Numbered from the stretch's first letter, positions 52,196 to 62,799 are shown. The stretch: DNA of 64,000 nucleotides from Macrotis lagotis (GCF_037893015.1 NC_133666.1:656544869-656608868); one strand, 5' to 3'. Program-made: numbers and translations. The notes: a model not told the origin generated them from the sequence alone.

Positions 52196-53365
52196 ATTAA
52201 TTACTCCACTAATACATTTTAACACACTATTCACTGCCCAACGAAGTCCTCCTCCCCTAGTAGTTCATCAATTAAAAAAAAAAATCAACATATTGTAAAC
52301 AAACCACCTTAGTGATTGGCAGGGACGGTGTAAGTAAATTTCCATTTTTTATAATTTAGCATTTGTAATGGAAAGAAGAATGAACGTATTAACTTTAGTC
52401 ATCTGAAACCAGCATTGCCTAAGTGGATCTACGCCTTCTAAGAGGATTTTTTTTTTTAATTGTAGCAGTCATTGTTTATATTGTTCTCCTTGCTCTGCTT
52501 TCTGTTCTCTGTTCTACTTCATGGAAGTCTTCCCAAATTTCTTTGAATTTTTCTTATTTAAAATTCCTTATAGCAAAATAATATTTCACTTCATGAAGTT
52601 CATTCCAATATCACAATTTGTTCAGCTGTTCTTCAATTAATGAAAACAAAACTTGTTTCCAGTTTTCTATTACAAATAGTGCCATGGTGAATATTTTGGT
52701 ACATGTGGGACATTTCTTTCTGTCCTGATGATATAAACTCAGTAGTGAGATTTTTAGATCAAAGGATATGAACAATTAGTAACTTGTTTTCACATGTCTA
52801 CTTTTTTTCTTCCCAGAATGGTTGGACCAAGTCATAGCTTTTGCCAGTAGCATATTAGTATGCTCATTTTTTCCACAACCCGACTAGTGTTTTTTTTTTT
52901 CATTTTTGATCTTTTTTTTATCAGTTCCATGAGTGAAATGATAACTTACAGACAATGGGTACAATGGTTCAATTATACCATTAGTAATTTAAATAATTTT
53001 ATTTGATAATGTTATAATTATACCCTTAGCAATTTTAACATTTTTATTTGTTTGTCAACAATTTACATTTTATCTTTTGAAAACACTTCCCCCATATCAT
53101 TGGACTACTTGTATATTGGCAGTTAGCTATTCATCTTATGGAGTTATCTCAATATCCTGTAGTTTTTTGCATGTCAGATTTTATCAGAGATTTTTAACAC
53201 AAAGCTTTCCCCTATTCAGTCCTTAACTTTTATTTTCATTCAGGCTGCATTGACTCTCATGTTATATAATCAAAATTATCTATAAAAATATCATCTCTAT
53301 TCCATGCTTAGTTATGAAACATTTCCCTGTATATAACTATAAAAAGTTATAATCTTCTATTCATC
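52196..53365 (-). mobile_element. L1 3' region, antisense, long and diverged
   Basis: AT-rich reverse L1: GTTCTACTTCATGGAAGTCT, ATCACAATTTGTTCAGCTGT, AATAGTGCCATGGTGAATAT and GATCAAAGGATATGAACA are in the order of the reversed 3' UTR and ORF2 end. Confidence 0.65.
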
Positions 53366-53765
53366 AAAAAATTTTTTTTATAGTGAGACTTTTTATATTT
53401 ACTTGGTTTCTCTGTTTGGAATTTGTTGCGGTATGTGGTGTAAAATCTTGGTCTAAACCTGTCTTATGCCAATCTGCTTTCCAGTTCAAAAATAACACTT
53501 TGAGAAAAACCTCTAAGGTCTCTTCCAACTTCAAATCCATGATTCTAATCCTAGGATCTTTCCTCATTCCTGTCATGGGTCCAGACCACAAGTCTTCCAT
53601 TCTCCCAAAAGGAATTCTCAAAGGGACCAGTTTGGGTTTGCTGAAGTTCCATCGGTTTCAGACTAGAATAGGAGCTGGAATGACAAGTGCTTACTGATTT
53701 CCCTCTCTGGAGAGATAGTTCTGCCCTAGATTTAGAGAAACCTCTTTCTGCTGTCAAGGAACTTA
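53366..53765. other. MIR/L3 remnants and unassigned DNA
   Basis: CTAAGGTCTCTTCCAACTTC (53512-53531) is an L3 or MIR terminus. The complementary ORFs at 53364-53697 are unsupported. Confidence 0.4.
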
Positions 53766-54010
53766 GAGGATAGAATAACTGATGTTTATATTGTACTTTA
53801 CATTTTGCTAAGCAAATTTCATACACGTTATGTACATAATTTTATTTGAGCCTCACAAGAGCCCTGTGATAGAGGGATGATAGATGTTATTTTAGTTGTA
53901 CAATTGAGGAAACTAAGGCACAGAAAGATTCAAAGCCTTTCCCACATCTACACAAACAGTAAGTCTTACCAATAGTATTTGAACCAAGGTATAAGTGAAT
54001 GTGAGCCCAG
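53766..54010 (-). mobile_element. MIR
   Basis: ATAACTGATGTTTATATTGT, TTGAGCCTCACAAGAGCCC, TTGAGGAAACTAAGGCACAG. Confidence 0.7.
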
Positions 54011-54695
54011 TGATGTGCCCATTAAATCACAAGGGGAATCTCAGAAATTACCTAGTCTGTTAAGAAGGCTATTTATGTACCAACATGCATTATTTTCTAA
54101 TATGGAAATCCTGTAGTTACAAGGCTATACTGGAACAAGGACCTCCTTGGAAATTTTCTGTGTGAGCATTTATACCTTTGTAATTTGTAAATATAATAAA
54201 TTAGTACTTGATTTACTATTTTATTGATTGTTTAAACTTAAGAATGTGATGGAGAAATTGTTACTGATGAAAATAAACTAAATATGTGCTGTGCTAAACA
54301 TGTGCAGAGCCAGTTGAGAAACATTTCCCAGCAGATGTCTGGGTGCTCATGACCATGAAGCAGTTCATTAATTAGAAAAAGACAGGAAGAGTGGGCAAAG
54401 ACCTGCTACCGAATCTACTTGTATCTTGAAAGTTAAATAGGATTTTAGACATCATCTGAGCCATCTCCCTCCTTTTATACCTGGAGAAACTGAGGCTGTG
54501 GGAAAGGAAATATTTTGTCTTCTATTACTACAGTAGAAGAGGCAAGACTAGAATCCAAGACACAAGTCCAAATCCAGCTTCTTCTGAGATCATTTAGTTC
54601 AAGGGGGTACCCCACCACCAAGAAGTGATTATCTAGGTTCCAAGGAGGGTAAACACATAGTCTCTGAAGGCAGTCAGTCAACTAATATTTTGATT
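54011..54695. other. Unassigned; MIR-like at 54440-54600
   Basis: CTGGAGAAACTGAGGCTGTG and a degraded reverse MIR body; otherwise no feature. Confidence 0.4.
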
Positions 54696-54709
54696 ACCAT
54701 GTACCAAGA

Positions 54710-55045
54710 GTGTCTGCTATATGGTGCCATACTTCATAGACCACTAGGTTTAAAATCAGGAAGACATCCTCCTGAGTTCATATCTGACTTCATATACCTA
54801 CTAACTGTGTGACACTGGACAAGTCACTTAACTCTGCCTCCATTTCTTCATCTTCAAAATGACCTGGAAAAGGAAATGGCAAACCATTTCAGTATCTTTG
54901 CTAAGAAAACACCAGATGGGGTCACAAAGTAGTTTTAATCATGTTTGCCTCAGTTTCCTCATCTATAAAATGAGCTGGATAAGAAAATGACAAACCACTC
55001 CAGCATCTTTGTCAAGAACACTCCAAATGGAGTCCCTTATGGAGA
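54710..55045 (+). mobile_element. Type B CORE-SINE with duplicated 3' half
   Basis: A complete unit ends near 54925 (AACACCAGATGGGGTCACAA). It is followed at once by a second TTTGCCTCAGTTTCCTCATC ... GAACACTCCAAATGGAGTCC 3' half. Same architecture as 26812-27130. Confidence 0.85.
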
Positions 55046-55244
55046 TGAAAGAGGTGGTTAGATTTTACTTTGGAACATTTTTTTTTTGGTTTCTCTTGAC
55101 TTCCACCACTGCTTCTCAATCCCTCTTTGATATGATAACATTTTAATGCATAAAAGACCCCTATTTTCTCCTCCTATAAGGTTAAATATTCTAGTTCCTT
55201 CAACTGATTCTCCTGTGGCATATACAGCATGTCTGATGCTAAGT
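55046..55244. other. L3-like remnant
   Basis: TTCCTTCAACTGATTCTCCT is a reverse L3 motif near 55195; otherwise unassigned. Confidence 0.4.
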
Positions 55245-55530
55245 GAGAAGTTGGGGGTTCAGCGGATAGAACACCAGTCCTGAAGTCAGGAGGACTCGAG
55301 TTCTAATTCAGCTTCAGATACTTACTAACTCTGATTGCCTCACATTTATGGCCATCTCCAGTCATCTGGATCTATACCTGGCCACTGGACCCAGATTGGG
55401 TACAGAGGAAAAAGTGAGGTTGGTGACTTAACCCAACAATCTCTCACTCAAATCCAATGCATGTGCTTGTCATGGTATCACCTCCCTGATACATGATTTT
55501 CTTCTAGAATGAAGGACAGATATCATCATC
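55245..55530 (+). mobile_element. Type C marsupial SINE
   Basis: GGGGGTTCAGCGGATAGAAC head, GGCCATCTCCAGTCATCTGG, GGAAAAAGTGAGGTTGGTGA and an ATCATCATCTTTATCAT tail. Confidence 0.88.
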
Positions 55531-55960
55531 TTTATCATACAGTATGTCCAGAAGAGAATAAATCCAAGATAGAGTCTTTTTATTCCATATAGACTTCTGT
55601 CAGGGTACCATGTCTCTCTGGATAGAATGGAAGGTCCTTGAGAGTTGGAATGATTGCATTCCTTGCATGTGTTCCTAGGACCCATTACAGGTTCCTAGCA
55701 TATTTTGGTAGAGGAATGGGGCCTAGAACTGGAATTTTGATTCTGGAGGGGGCCAGGAAGAATTCCTTTACCATCTGCAAGCAGGCACCTTCTTCACAAC
55801 TTAGCATCAAACTTTTGGTTGCTGCCTACGGGCTTGAGAGGATCTGTGATTTGTTAGGAGGAGTCCAAGACAGGACTTGACCTAGATTCTCCTGACTCTG
55901 ATTCCTGATCAATCCCTAGGATGCCACAGTTCCTCTCCACATTCTAGGTGTTCATACGTG
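55531..55960. other. L2 3' piece and unassigned DNA
   Basis: GAAGGTCCTTGAGAGTTGGA and CCTAGGACCCATTACAGG (55629-55695) are L2-like. The 80-codon ORF at 55638 starts in this repeat. Confidence 0.4.
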
Positions 55961-56215
55961 ATGGTTGATAAGTCTCTCTTAATGCAAACCTTAATAATGT
56001 TTTTGGTTTCCAAGTCACACTTATGACTCACATTGAGTCTGTGGTCACTGAACCTAACTTCTTATTTCTACTTCCTGTCAACTCATGTCTAGCAGGGTTT
56101 TGGCTGTGCTTGGGGCTTTGGGGGCCCCTAGTTCACTTGGGGTCCTAAGGCCCCTCATTGTCATCTGCTCTATAATAATTGTAGGAGTTCTATTAGACCA
56201 AAATGCTTTTCTAAA
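55961..56215 (-). mobile_element. CR1/L3 LINE fragment
   Basis: TTATGACTCACATTGAGTCT and GTGGTCACTGAACCTAACTT are antisense CR1/L3. It probably belonged to the same element as 56980-57620. Confidence 0.55.
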
Positions 56216-56600
56216 TAAAATTATTTATTTTTAACATTCTTAAAATTTTTTTGACTTCCAAATTCTCTCTCTTTTAGCCCCATCCTTACACACTGAGGTG
56301 AGCAATATGATATCAGTTTTATGTGAAATCATGCTAAGCATATTTTCACATTAACCACACTGCAATAAAAGGAAGGGAAATGATAAAAATTATACTTCAA
56401 TTTACAGAGTTCATCAGTTCTCTCTCCAGAGGTAGACAGCCTTTTTCATCATGGATCCTTTGGAAATGTCTTGGATCATTGCATTGATCGGACTATCTTA
56501 GTCTTTCACAATGGATCATCTCTAAGATATTGTGTAAAATGATCTCTGCTCTACAAACCACGTCTCTTCCCATTCTACACATGGGAAGCTAACTGTTCTT
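56216..56600 (-). mobile_element. L1 3' end, antisense
   Basis: Terminal TTATTTATTTTTAACATTC, GTGAAATCATGCTAAGCATA and TTGGATCATTGCATTGATCG are the reverse of an L1 tail. Confidence 0.7.
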
Positions 56601-56980
56601 TAACAAAAATAGATTAGTGTAGAGTTTTATATTTACATCTACTTCAATTGATTTAAGGATCTGTGATCTTGGTGTGGGTCCTCCTGACAGTAGTGCAGGT
56701 CCTAAACTCTCTCCAACTTAGCAGGTAGTATGGGAGCCAAGATTACTGTGGTTGAAAATTCCTTTGCTCTGCAGTCAGCCTTGGGCTGAACCTTTCCAAA
56801 CTTAGCCAAGTTGGACTTCAGGCAACAGACATCCAGCCCATTCTCCAGGGGCAAGATCTGAACAACCTTTCCAGTTCCTCAGAAGGACCTGCCAGACCTT
56901 ATGCTCCATTGGAATAATTTTCAAGAGCCCAGGACGAAGGAGAGGGAGACACTGAAGCAGGGCTTTGGTGGAGAACCTTT
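56601..56980. other. Unassigned; possible degraded coding fragment
   Basis: From ATG at 56730 a short frame (MGAKITVVENSFALQ) hits TGA; another frame is then open from about 56754 to 56914 (SLGLNLSKLSQVGLQATDIQ...). No family recognised and no repeat seen. A retrocopy with a frameshift is possible but unproven. Confidence 0.25.
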
Positions 56981-57620
56981 AAAAAATTGATCCCTAATAT
57001 TGTGTGTTTTGTTTTCTTAGAGTCCAGCCATTGTTCCAGCTTGCTGAGATCTTTTGTTGTTGCTGTTGTTTTCTATGGCAATAGGGTTAAGTGGCTTGCC
57101 CAAGGCCACACAGCTAGATAATTATTAAGTGTCTGAGTTTAGATTTGAACTCAGGTCCTCCTGATTCCAGGACTGGTGCTCTATCCACTGCACCACTTAG
57201 CTGCCCTTTGCTGAGATCTGTTAAAAAACATCCTGATTCTGTCTTCTAGTATGTTGATAATCCTTCTTGGTTTGGTATCTACATAGAATCTGAGGGGCCT
57301 GCCAGCTATGCCTTCATTCAAATCATTGATCAAAAGTGTTGAGAGGGCAAGGACAAGAACATATCCCTGGGGCATTCTGCTAGAGCTGACATGGATGAAT
57401 TAATGACTGCTCTTTGGGTCTAGTCATTCAACTAGTTCCAAATTCCCCTAACTGTTCTATCGGCTAACTCACAACTCTTCACCTTGTCTATAACAATAGG
57501 GTGACAGATTTTTTGAAACCTCTGCTGAAATCTCATTCTCTCCTCAGCATTTCCTTGTTTGGCCCAACAAGGCCTTGGAGATATTTTCTGTCCCTGGTGA
57601 TGAATGATGATGATGATGAC
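56981..57620 (-). mobile_element. CR1/L3 LINE (reverse-transcriptase region), interrupted
   Basis: Antisense ORF2: the minus strand reads PQG(Y)VL...INDLNEGIAG, the CR1 form of the RT 'PQGSVLGP..FNIFINDL' block, at about 57310-57375. TGCCTTCATTCAAATCATTG and CTTTGGGTCTAGTCATTCAA follow the consensus. Split by a type A SINE at 57053-57207. Confidence 0.8.
57053..57207 (-). mobile_element. Type A SINE with target-site duplication
   Basis: (GTT)n tail, GGCAATAGGGTTAAGTGGCT..., CCACTTAGCTGCCC. TTGCTGAGATCT lies at both ends (57041-57052 and 57208-57219), restoring a continuous CR1. Confidence 0.94.
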
Positions 57621-57639
57621 GACAATGACAGTATTCTAT

Positions 57640-57900
57640 TTTACTGAAGGGTAAAAGGGAGCCAAGGGAGTTTATTGAGATGGGGAGTGATGCAGTCAGA
57701 ACTGAGCTTTAAAAAATATCAATTTGGCAGCCATGTGGAGAATAGATTGAAGAAGGGGAGAGACTGAGAGAATCCCAATTTGGGCAATGTGGATTTGGAG
57801 TGATGGGGGGGGGCTTTTAATCTTAATTTTGGCCCATATCATCTCTGGGACCTTCAGTTGATCACTTTGATTAATCTAGAACTATGTTAAGAACTGGGGG
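57640..57900 (+). repeat. Ancient dispersed repeat
   Basis: GGGAGCCAAGGGAGTTTATT, GCAGTCAGAACTGAGC, TTTGGCAGCCATGTGGAGAA: same family as 60130-60640. Confidence 0.55.
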
Positions 57901-57903
57901 CAG

Positions 57904-58059
57904 GGGTGGCTAGGTGGCGAAGTGGATAAAGCACCGGCCCTGGAGTCAGGAGTACCTGGGTTCAAATCCGGTCTCAGACACTTAATAATAACCTAGCTGT
58001 GTGGCCTTGGGCAAGCCACTTAACCCCGTTTGCCTTACCAAAAAGCCTGAAAAAAAAAA
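57904..58059 (+). mobile_element. Young-looking type A SINE with perfect 15 bp target duplication
   Basis: Full-length GTGGCTAGGTGGCGAAGTGG head to A12 tail. AAGAACTGGGGGCAG occurs exactly at 57889-57903 and 58060-58074. It retains several CG dinucleotides (GGCGAAG, CACCGGCC, ATCCGGTC), unlike older copies. Confidence 0.96.
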
Positions 58060-58345
58060 AAGAACTGGGGGCAGCAAGAAATGTAAAAATAGTCCCTGCC
58101 TTCAGGGAGCTTATATTTTAATGGGGAACAAAACATGTAAATAGCTAGGGTACATTGGCCTCATTTTCCTTGTCTGTCTCCCCTTCCAAGTAAATTGATG
58201 ATCCTATAATAATTATGGCCATTTATATAACACATTAAGGTTTGAAACCTTTATATACTTTAACCCATTTGATTCTCACCATTGTGAAGGGCAAGTTATT
58301 ACTAATATTCTTCCTGACTACAGGTCTGGCACTCTATCTACTGTA
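58060..58345. other. Old repeat end and MIR-like remnant
   Basis: TAGTCCCTGCCTTCAGGGAG resumes the repeat interrupted by the SINE; 58200-58340 is MIR-like. Confidence 0.45.
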
Positions 58346-58349
58346 CCAT

Positions 58350-58562
58350 CTAGCCCACTGAGTTCAAATTTGACCTCAGACATTTCCTGCCTGTGTGATC
58401 CTGGGCAAGTCACTTAACCCTATTTAACTTGAGTTTCCTCATCTGTAAAATGAGCTGATGAAGGAAATAACAAACCACTCCATTATCCTTGCCAAGAAAA
58501 CCCCAAGAAAACCCCAAATGGGGTCACAAAAAGTCAGACATGACTGAAAAATGACAGAACAT
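58350..58562 (+). mobile_element. Type B (Mar-1-like) CORE-SINE
   Basis: GTGTGATCCTGGGCAAGTCA, AAAATGAGCTGATGAAGGAA, duplicated AAAACCCCAAG and AAGTCAGACATGACTGAAAA. Confidence 0.92.
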
Positions 58563-58740
58563 TAAACTAATATTCTCCATTTTATGGATGAGGCCCAGAG
58601 TTACTAAGTGACTCTCAAGGTTGCAGAGTTAGTGAGTAGCTGAGGTGGGATTTGAACTCTATCCTTCCTTCATCATTAATTCAATAAGCATCTTTATCAA
58701 GTGCCAGTTTTTTGTTAGTGTGACTGGAGATATTAAGGCC
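58563..58740. other. MIR-like and old repeat pieces
   Basis: 58575-58665 reverse MIR; 58680-58740 resembles the AATAAGCATCTTTATCAAGTG repeat. Confidence 0.45.
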
Positions 58741-58749
58741 AAAAGGAAA

Positions 58750-58910
58750 CATTCCCTGGAACTATCATCACCATCATCACTCATCAGGGACAGAAAATAT
58801 TATCTCCAAGGCCTTGCTAGTCCAAATAGGGAAATACTAGAGACAGAACATACTTAGATTTCAGCAGGAGTTTCAATAAAATCTGTCACCAGCTGTGAGT
58901 TAGTTGCTTT
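58750..58910 (+). mobile_element. CR1/L3-derived block paralogous to 57455-57620
   Basis: GGGACAGAAAATATTATCTC, CAAGGCCTTGCTAGTCCAAA and AATAAAATCTGTCACCAGCT are the reverse complement of matching segments at 57460-57620, at roughly 80% identity. Confidence 0.65.
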
Positions 58911-58924
58911 TAATGACAATTATT

Positions 58925-59150
58925 GTAATAATAATAATAATCACATTTATATAACCTTTACTGGTGCCAAGGACTATAATAAGCATTTTACAATAATTAT
59001 CTCATTTGATCTTCATAATAACTCTGGGAGGTAAGTGACAATATTAATTCTCTCTTACAGATGAGGAAACTAAGGCAGGCAGAAGTCAAACCACTTAACC
59101 AGGTCTCACAACCAGTAAGTGTCTGAAGCTGGCTTTGTACTCAGTTTTTT
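58925..59150 (-). mobile_element. MIR
   Basis: AATAATAATCACATTTATAT, CTCATTTGATCTTCATAATA, GATGAGGAAACTAAGGCAG. Confidence 0.8.
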
Positions 59151-59214
59151 CTATTCTACCAGGGAAGGGGGAAGCCCTTAGAAAAAGTAAATGGAAAGTA
59201 GAAAAGTAAATATA

Positions 59215-59478
59215 AAAATAGTCAACCAGCATTTATTAAGTGCCTACTGTGTACCAGAGACTAAGCACTAGGGATTCCTGCCCTCAGAGACCTCACAGAC
59301 TAATGAAGGAGGTATCAAACAGCTGCAAACAAAACTGAGAGATGAATTGGGGGCAGTCTCAGAGAGAAGGCACTAAAGATTAAGGTGGACTGGGAAGTGT
59401 TCTTGCAGAAGGTGGGAAGCCAGGGAAGTCAGAGATGTAGATGACGAGAGCTCCAAGCATGGATGCAAAGTATAAGAA
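59215..59478 (+). repeat. Ancient dispersed repeat
   Basis: GCATTTATTAAGTGCCTACT, CAGAGACCTCACAGACTAAT, GGAAGTGTTCTTGCAGAAGG. Confidence 0.55.
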
Positions 59479-59479
59479 G

Positions 59480-59625
59480 GGCAACTTGGTGGCACAGTGG
59501 ATGGAACATTGACCCTGAAGTAAGGAGGACCTGAATTCAAATCAAGCCTCAAATGCTTACTAGTTGTATGATCCTGGGCAAGTTGATCAACCCTAATTGT
59601 TAAAAAAAAAATGAAAAAAAAAGGG
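59480..59625 (+). mobile_element. tRNA-headed SINE, diverged 3' end
   Basis: GGCAACTTGGTGGCACAGTG, GAGGACCTGAATTCAAATCA, GATCCTGGGCAAGTTGATCA and an A-rich tail. It could be a truncated type B or C copy. Confidence 0.85.
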
Positions 59626-60120
59626 GGACACTTTTCGGGAAGAGGAAGGGAAAATATAGACAATGTAAATACAGAAGATATCAATAAAACTAATTTTTAA
59701 AAAAAAAGCATATGCAAAATTTGGGGGAGGGGAGTAATTTGAGGAATCAGGACTGACCTCAAGAAGGACTGAACCCCAGCAGTTCATTGATCAAAGACAA
59801 TTCTGAGAAACCTGTTATGGAAAATGTCATCCACATTCAGAGAAAAAACTTTGGAGTCTCATTGTAGAGCAAAGGTTATTATGGTCACTTTTTAAAACTT
59901 CTTTTATGGTTTTTTTTTTTTTTTTGCTCATGGTTTTTTCCTCTTTAGTTTTAATTCCTCTTTCACTACACGACTAATATAGAAAATGTTAAACATGATT
60001 GTACAATTTTTCCAGGCTGTTTGCCACCATGGGAGGTAAGGAAGGGTGGTAGAAAAATGTGGAACACATAAACCTGCAAGTGGATGAATGTTGAAAGTTG
60101 AAAAAAAAATAAAGAAAAAA
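59626..60120 (+). mobile_element. L1 3' end
   Basis: From about 59780: GGAAAATGTCATCCACATTC, GAGAAAAAACTTTGGAGTCT, GTTAAACATGATTGTACAAT and a terminal A-rich run. An earlier L1-tail-like piece may lie at 59630-59710. Confidence 0.8.
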
Positions 60121-60124
60121 ACCC

Positions 60125-60645
60125 CAGGACTGAGAAGAAGAAGGACTGTTATTTCATGAATGGAATAGTCAGGGCAAGAGGAAGGAGACTGGAGGTGGAA
60201 ATGACTAATCAGCCTGGAGCCAGGGGATAAAGGGCCTTAAAAGGGGGCAATAGGGAGCCACTGGAGCTTATTGAGCTAGAGAGAGATGTGGTTAGTACTA
60301 TGCTTTAGAAATATTAATTTGGCAGCTGTGGGGAGGATGAACTGAAGAGGGAGAGAGAGTGAGAGAAGACCAATAAGGAGATCATTGCCATAGTTCAGGC
60401 AACAGGTAATATGAATCTGGACTAAAGTAATTCCATAAATAGAGAAGGGACCAGATGAAAGACAGATGGAGGTGGAATGAATAAGACTTGACAATTTATT
60501 GATTGTGAGGTTTGAGGGAGAGGAGTGAATTAAGGATAATTAAGAACCTGGGTTCTTGGAAGGATGTGGGAGCCCTTCACAGAAATGGGAAAGTTGAGTC
60601 GAGAGGGTTTGGGAAGGGGAGTTAGGGAGGGAGGAAAATGAACTC
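60125..60645 (+). repeat. Ancient dispersed repeat, long copy
   Basis: AAAGGGCCTTAAAAGGGGGC, AATAGGGAGCCACTGGAGCT, AGATCATTGCCATAGTTCAG, then TAAGACTTGACAATTTATTG. Confidence 0.6.
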
Positions 60646-60649
60646 TGTT

Positions 60650-60890
60650 TAGAGGCAGCTGGTGGCACTAGATAGAGCCCTGGGTCTGGAGTCGGAAACC
60701 CTGAGTTCAAATCCAGCCTCAGGCACTTCCTAACAGTGTGACTCTGGACAAGTCATTTAATCTCTGTAAAATGAGCTGGAGAAGGAAATGGCAAACTACT
60801 CTAGTGTCTCTGCCAAGAAAATCCCAAATGGGATCATGTAGAGATCAACACAACTGAAAAATGACTCAACAACAATAATCCCAAGGTTGT
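60650..60890 (+). mobile_element. Type B (Mar-1-like) CORE-SINE
   Basis: GAGGCAGCTGGTGGCACTAG head, CTGGAGAAGGAAATGGCAAA, AAATCCCAAATGGGATCATG and an AACAACAATAA tail. Confidence 0.92.
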
Positions 60891-61528
60891 TGTGGAGATC
60901 AAATATTTGTAAAAGCACTTAGCAGAGAGCCTGGAAAAGAGGAGGAGGTATACATACACACAGACATAATGTAAATATATATAAATGTATATACACACAC
61001 TTATACCTACATATACACACACGTAAATAAGTTTACATAGACTTATGTGTACATGAGCCTACATATAGACAATTCAGTGTACTATAGACATATATTATTT
61101 ATATCCCCCAATTCATCTTCCCCACAGCTAACCAACTGATAGGTTTTTAAACATTTAATTTTATTTATATTGTTACATTTGGTTTTAAACTATCTCCCTC
61201 CCCCCAAACAGAGAGGGCTACTATTTCACCCCACCCCACACACATATACAGATTATGTATAAATTGGTGTTTCTAAAGCACAATTCTGACCACTGCGCTC
61301 CCCAGCTCAACAAGTATATAGAGATGCATTGTTATTATACTACATTAATAAATACGTACTCTATGTACATATATGTGTATGTTTACTTGGTCTCTTCCTT
61401 CCCTTTTGAATCTGCTGAACTTGAAATGACTATGGGACACCTAATTAGAGATGTTTATTATGGGGCTGATGACTTGGGAGGTGAGAAAGTGCTAGGACTG
61501 AAAATATAGCACAGTGGTGCTTAATATA
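60891..61528. other. CA/TA-rich DNA, L1-like and L2-like fragments, unassigned
   Basis: 60945-61080 is CA/TA-rich. 61140-61215 resembles an antisense L1 end. 61275-61320 (CACTGCGCTCCCCAGCTCAA) is L2-like. No gene supported. Confidence 0.4.
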
Positions 61529-61586
61529 TGCTCTCCCTCTCCCTCTTTCTCCTTCTGTCTGTCTCCTCTCCCTCCCTCTCTCTCTC

Positions 61587-61618
<32 letters not shown>

Positions 61619-61755
61619 TGTCTCTCTCTCTGTCTCTCTCTCTGTCTCTCTCTCTGTCTCTCTGTCTCTCTCTCTGTCTCTCTCTCTGTCTCTCTCTCTG
61701 TCTCTCTCTCTGTCTCTCTCTCTCTCTCTGTCTCTCTCTCTCTCTCTCTCTCCAC
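61529..61755. repeat. CT-rich (TCTCTG)n/(TC)n tract
   Basis: About 225 bp of almost pure pyrimidine with TCTCTCTCTG units. Ser/Leu ORFs on plus and Arg/Glu ORFs on minus are artefacts. It ends CTCTCTCCACAG at 61757, a splice-acceptor-like junction. Confidence 0.97.
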
Positions 61756-61757
61756 AG

Positions 61758-62420
61758 ATGATTTTTAAACTCATGAGATTTAACGAGATGCTCAAGGAAG
61801 AAGGAATAGGGAGGGTGGGAGGAGAAGGCCCCGATCAGAGCCCTGGCTCATGTCCACCAAAGAGGAAGTGGGGCATGACCAGGGAGTGGGAAAGGAGCCA
61901 CCTGCCAGGGAGCAGGAGCAGGAGCAGGAGCAGCGGGCAGTACCTAGCCATTGTCTTCACTCCAGCGGGCTGCCACCCAAGAGGAGAGGAGCCAGGGACC
62001 CGGGCCTCATGACTCTCCTGGCCATCTTGGCAGCCGTGGAGAGGAACAGCTGGGAGAGCCGGGGCTGCGGGGAAAGAGGCTGCCTCCTCTCCCCAGCCCA
62101 GAGCTCTCCAAGCAGGGCGTGTTGCTGTTCGGCTGAATCCCGATAAGCCTTTTGCTTTCAGCCCATCTGTTCAGTCCAGATCACTGATGTGGCTCACTTA
62201 AAACACAAGCAGCCTTCACGAATCTCCACAGATGGCTTTCAAAGACTTAGGGCAAGAAGATGAGATCAAGGAGAATGGCCGTGCCTTCCTTTGGCAAAGC
62301 CTGAGATGCCGGGGCCTCCCCACGGCAGCTCTGGACACCGAGTACTAGAAAGAGCTTCTCCTCCATCCGAAGTGCCCTCCAGAACCTTCCCAATCCCTGG
62401 CCATCCCCTACTCCCTGTAC
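61758..62420. promoter_or_regulatory. GC-rich repeat-free block, candidate exon or regulatory element
   Basis: About 650 bp without recognised repeats and clearly more GC-rich than its surroundings, with a GGAGCA micro-repeat (61910-61934). ORFs of 84 and 98 codons (61758-62012, 61850-62146) overlap in different frames without a family signature. A second acceptor-like TAAGCCTTTTGCTTTCAG lies at 62144-62161 followed by 33 open codons starting PICSVQITDV, with no donor found. Identity unknown. Confidence 0.3.
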
Positions 62421-62439
62421 TCCCTTGGTTTATCTCTCA

Positions 62440-62665
62440 GCCCTAAAGGTCAATGGGAGAAATGGAAACTCCTTCTGTTCAAATCTGGTCTCACACACTT
62501 CCTGTCCATGTGACCTTGGGCATGTCACTTTACCCTGTTTGCCTCAGTTTCCTTATCTGTCAAATGATCTGGAGAATGAAATGGCAAAAGCATTCCAGTA
62601 TCTCTGTCAAGAAAACCCCAAATGGGGTCATGAAGAGTCAGATGGGCTGAAAGGACCAAACAATA
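62440..62665 (+). mobile_element. Type B (Mar-1-like) CORE-SINE, 5'-truncated
   Basis: CTTCTGTTCAAATCTGGTCT, CATGTGACCTTGGGCATGTC, GATCTGGAGAATGAAATGGC and AAGAAAACCCCAAATGGGGT. Confidence 0.92.
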
Positions 62666-62798
62666 CCAAATGTGTCAGGCTTTCTACTAGGGGATCCAGA
62701 GATAAACATAAAGCAGCCGCTGTCCTCAGGGAACTTACATTGCAATGGAAGAAACTACAAGTAGCCTGATAACTGTAACTACGTGTAAAAGATGATGA
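62666..62798 (+). repeat. Ancient dispersed repeat fragment
   Basis: GCTGTCCTCAGGGAACTTAC and ATTGCAATGGAAGAAAC. Confidence 0.5.
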
Positions 62799-62799
62799 G

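Noticed and set aside
57181..57375. Reverse-transcriptase-like ORF (PQG...INDL)
   Set aside because: Real RT homology, but part of a fragmentary CR1/L3 copy carrying stops and a SINE; not a functional gene.
61445..61795. Arg/Glu-repeat (minus) and Ser/Leu-repeat (plus) ORFs of 77-116 codons
   Set aside because: Translations of the CT tract; no non-repetitive coding portion.
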